Assembly: GCF_011605345.1 (NCBI RefSeq)
Contig: NZ_JAAOXM010000005.1
Coordinates: 310,001 to 374,000, forward strand
Length of the DNA: 64,000 bases
Direction: 5' to 3'
Origin: Burkholderia sp. D-99
GTDB taxonomy: Bacteria; Pseudomonadota; Gammaproteobacteria; Burkholderiales; Burkholderiaceae
The notes under the pieces are model-generated. The model was not told the origin of the DNA. It worked only from the letters and a program-made list of their open reading frames with translations, and searched no databases. Position 1 is the stretch's first letter; every line of letters starts with the position of its first letter. This document shows, piece by piece, positions 62,995-64,000 of this stretch. Position numbers and translations under genes: made by a program.

Positions 62995-64000
62995 ATGGCA
63001 AGTGTGTCGCTCAAGCAGATCCGCAAGCGTTACGACGACGGCGCGGAGGTGATCAAGGACGTCAGCCTCGACATCGAGGATGGCGAATTCATGGTGTTCG
63101 TCGGCCCGTCGGGCTGCGGCAAGTCGACGATGTTGCGGATGCTCGCGGGGCTCGAGGAGATCACGTCGGGCGATCTGCTGATCGACGGCCGCCGCGTCAA
63201 CGACGTGCCGGCTGCGAAGCGCGGGCTCGCGATGGTGTTCCAGAACTACGCGCTGTATCCGCACATGACGGTGTTCGAGAACATGGCGTTCGGGCTGAAG
63301 CTCGCGGGCGTCGATGCGGCCGAGACGCGCACGCGCGTCGGGCAGGCGGCCGAGGCGCTGCGGCTGTCCGCATTGCTGGATCGCAAGCCGAAGGCGCTGT
63401 CGGGCGGCCAGCGGCAGCGCGTCGCGATCGGCCGCGCGATCGTGCGCAAGCCGGGCGTGTTCCTGTTCGACGAACCGCTGTCGAACCTCGACGCCGCGCT
63501 GCGCGGCGGGATGCGGCTCGAACTCGCGCGGCTGCATCGCGAACTCGGCAGCACGATGATCTACGTGACGCACGACCAGGTCGAGGCAATGACGCTCGGG
63601 GATCGCATCGCGGTGTTCAACGGCGGGCGCATCGAGCAGGTCGGCTCGCCGCTTTCGCTGTACGAGCAGCCGGCGAACCATTTCGTCGCGTCGTTCCTCG
63701 GTTCGCCGTCGATGAACTTCCTGCCGTGCCGCGCGCACGGCGGCGCCGATGCACCGCGCTTCGACGTGCCGGGCGGCTCGCTCGCCGCGGCGCCGGACGC
63801 GTTGCGCACGTGGCCGTCGGGCTCGCTGCAGCTCGGCATCCGGCCGGAGAACCTCACGGTCGGCGCGCCCGGCACGGGGCTCGACGGCCGCGTCACGCAC
63901 GCCGAGCATCTGGGCGACGCGACGATCGTCTATGTCGAGCTCGCGGGCCACGACCGGCTGCTGTCGGTGCGGCAGAACCGCGACGCGTACACGGTCGCTT
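62995..64000 (+). CDS. ABC transporter ATPase, MalK/UgpC type (3' end outside window)
   Basis: The first 335 codons of an ATPase that normally has about 360-370 residues. Walker A is GPSGCGKS (37-44), the Q-loop is Gln83, the signature LSGGQ is at 135-139, Walker B VFLFDE at 155-160 and the switch His at 193. A C-terminal OB-type regulatory domain follows (LQLGIRPENLTVG). AGGAG precedes the ATG. It energises the transporter of this operon and ends beyond the right edge. Confidence 0.93.
   Translation, partial: MASVSLKQIRKRYDDGAEVIKDVSLDIEDGEFMVFVGPSGCGKSTMLRMLAGLEEITSGDLLIDGRRVNDVPAAKRGLAMVFQNYALYPHMTVFENMAFGLKLAGVDAAETRTRVGQAAEALRLSALLDRKPKALSGGQRQRVAIGRAIVRKPGVFLFDEPLSNLDAALRGGMRLELARLHRELGSTMIYVTHDQVEAMTLGDRIAVFNGGRIEQVGSPLSLYEQPANHFVASFLGSPSMNFLPCRAHGGADAPRFDVPGGSLAAAPDALRTWPSGSLQLGIRPENLTVGAPGTGLDGRVTHAEHLGDATIVYVELAGHDRLLSVRQNRDAYTVA

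Noticed and set aside
1..64000. tRNA, rRNA or CRISPR arrays
   Set aside because: No cloverleaf-like conserved sequence, rRNA segment or regularly spaced repeat-spacer array was recognised by eye; a covariance-model scan could still find a missed RNA.

Overview
The window looks like a Burkholderia replicon, probably a secondary chromosome of the B. cepacia complex or a close relative. The evidence is very high GC with strong GC3 bias, tightly packed operons, many LysR/AraC/TetR regulator-plus-transporter pairs, and an hmq alkylquinoline operon, which is characteristic of Burkholderia. No rRNA, tRNA or CRISPR array was recognised.

Left end (1-8433, minus strand): hmqA-B-C-D-E-F, the operon for 4-hydroxy-3-methyl-2-alkenylquinolines (HMAQ), homologous to Pseudomonas pqsABCDE. 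hmqF, a fatty acyl-AMP ligase fused to an acyl-CoA dehydrogenase, runs off the left edge. An AT-rich 0.7 kb upstream region carries inverted and direct repeats.

9.1-19.3 kb: small regulator/effector modules. These are TetR with an NmrA-like reductase and DUF1772, a beta-propeller protein, AraC with an EamA exporter and a DUF815 ATPase, ArsR with an MFS exporter and LysR, and a DUF3592 membrane protein.

19.4-24.5 kb: a 2-deoxy-D-ribose catabolic locus. It holds deoC, a DeoR-family regulator, and deoK-deoP-deoX arranged like the Salmonella deoQKPX genes. A TTTTCACA element is present in both regulatory regions.

24.7-27 kb: a small foreign islet. Two internally deleted copies of one IS-like element, in opposite orientation, flank an AT-rich Nudix gene and a frameshifted V8-like protease remnant.

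27-42 kb: a metal-dependent phosphohydrolase, PhzF, and a TrmB-regulated RidA/MFS operon with two palindromic operators. Next come an M48 protease and an OruR-like AraC with a GNAT acetyltransferase, divergent from a PotBCD-like ABC transporter that lacks an ATPase gene. An H-NS-like protein, a CoA pyrophosphatase, and an AraC/SDR divergent pair complete the stretch.

42.1-47 kb: an AT-rich accessory islet and the best candidate for a poorly described system. It holds a TIGR04141/DUF6119-like protein, an unrecognised 337-residue protein with a long Gly/Ala-rich hydrophobic segment, and a DUF6602-like protein with a PD-(D/E)XK-type motif set. Two structured intergenic repeats also lie here.

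47-57.6 kb: a chloroperoxidase-type hydrolase, LysR/LysE, a GGCT-fold protein, a DUF3142 protein with a large periplasmic partner, a PD-(D/E)XK-like protein, a GNAT, an EamA exporter, a 17-unit heptanucleotide tandem repeat and a FAH-fold hydratase.

57.7-64 kb: a sugar-acid operon behind a perfect LacI-type palindrome. The order is binding protein, two permeases, SDR dehydrogenase, D-galactonate dehydratase (dgoD) and an ABC ATPase cut by the right edge.
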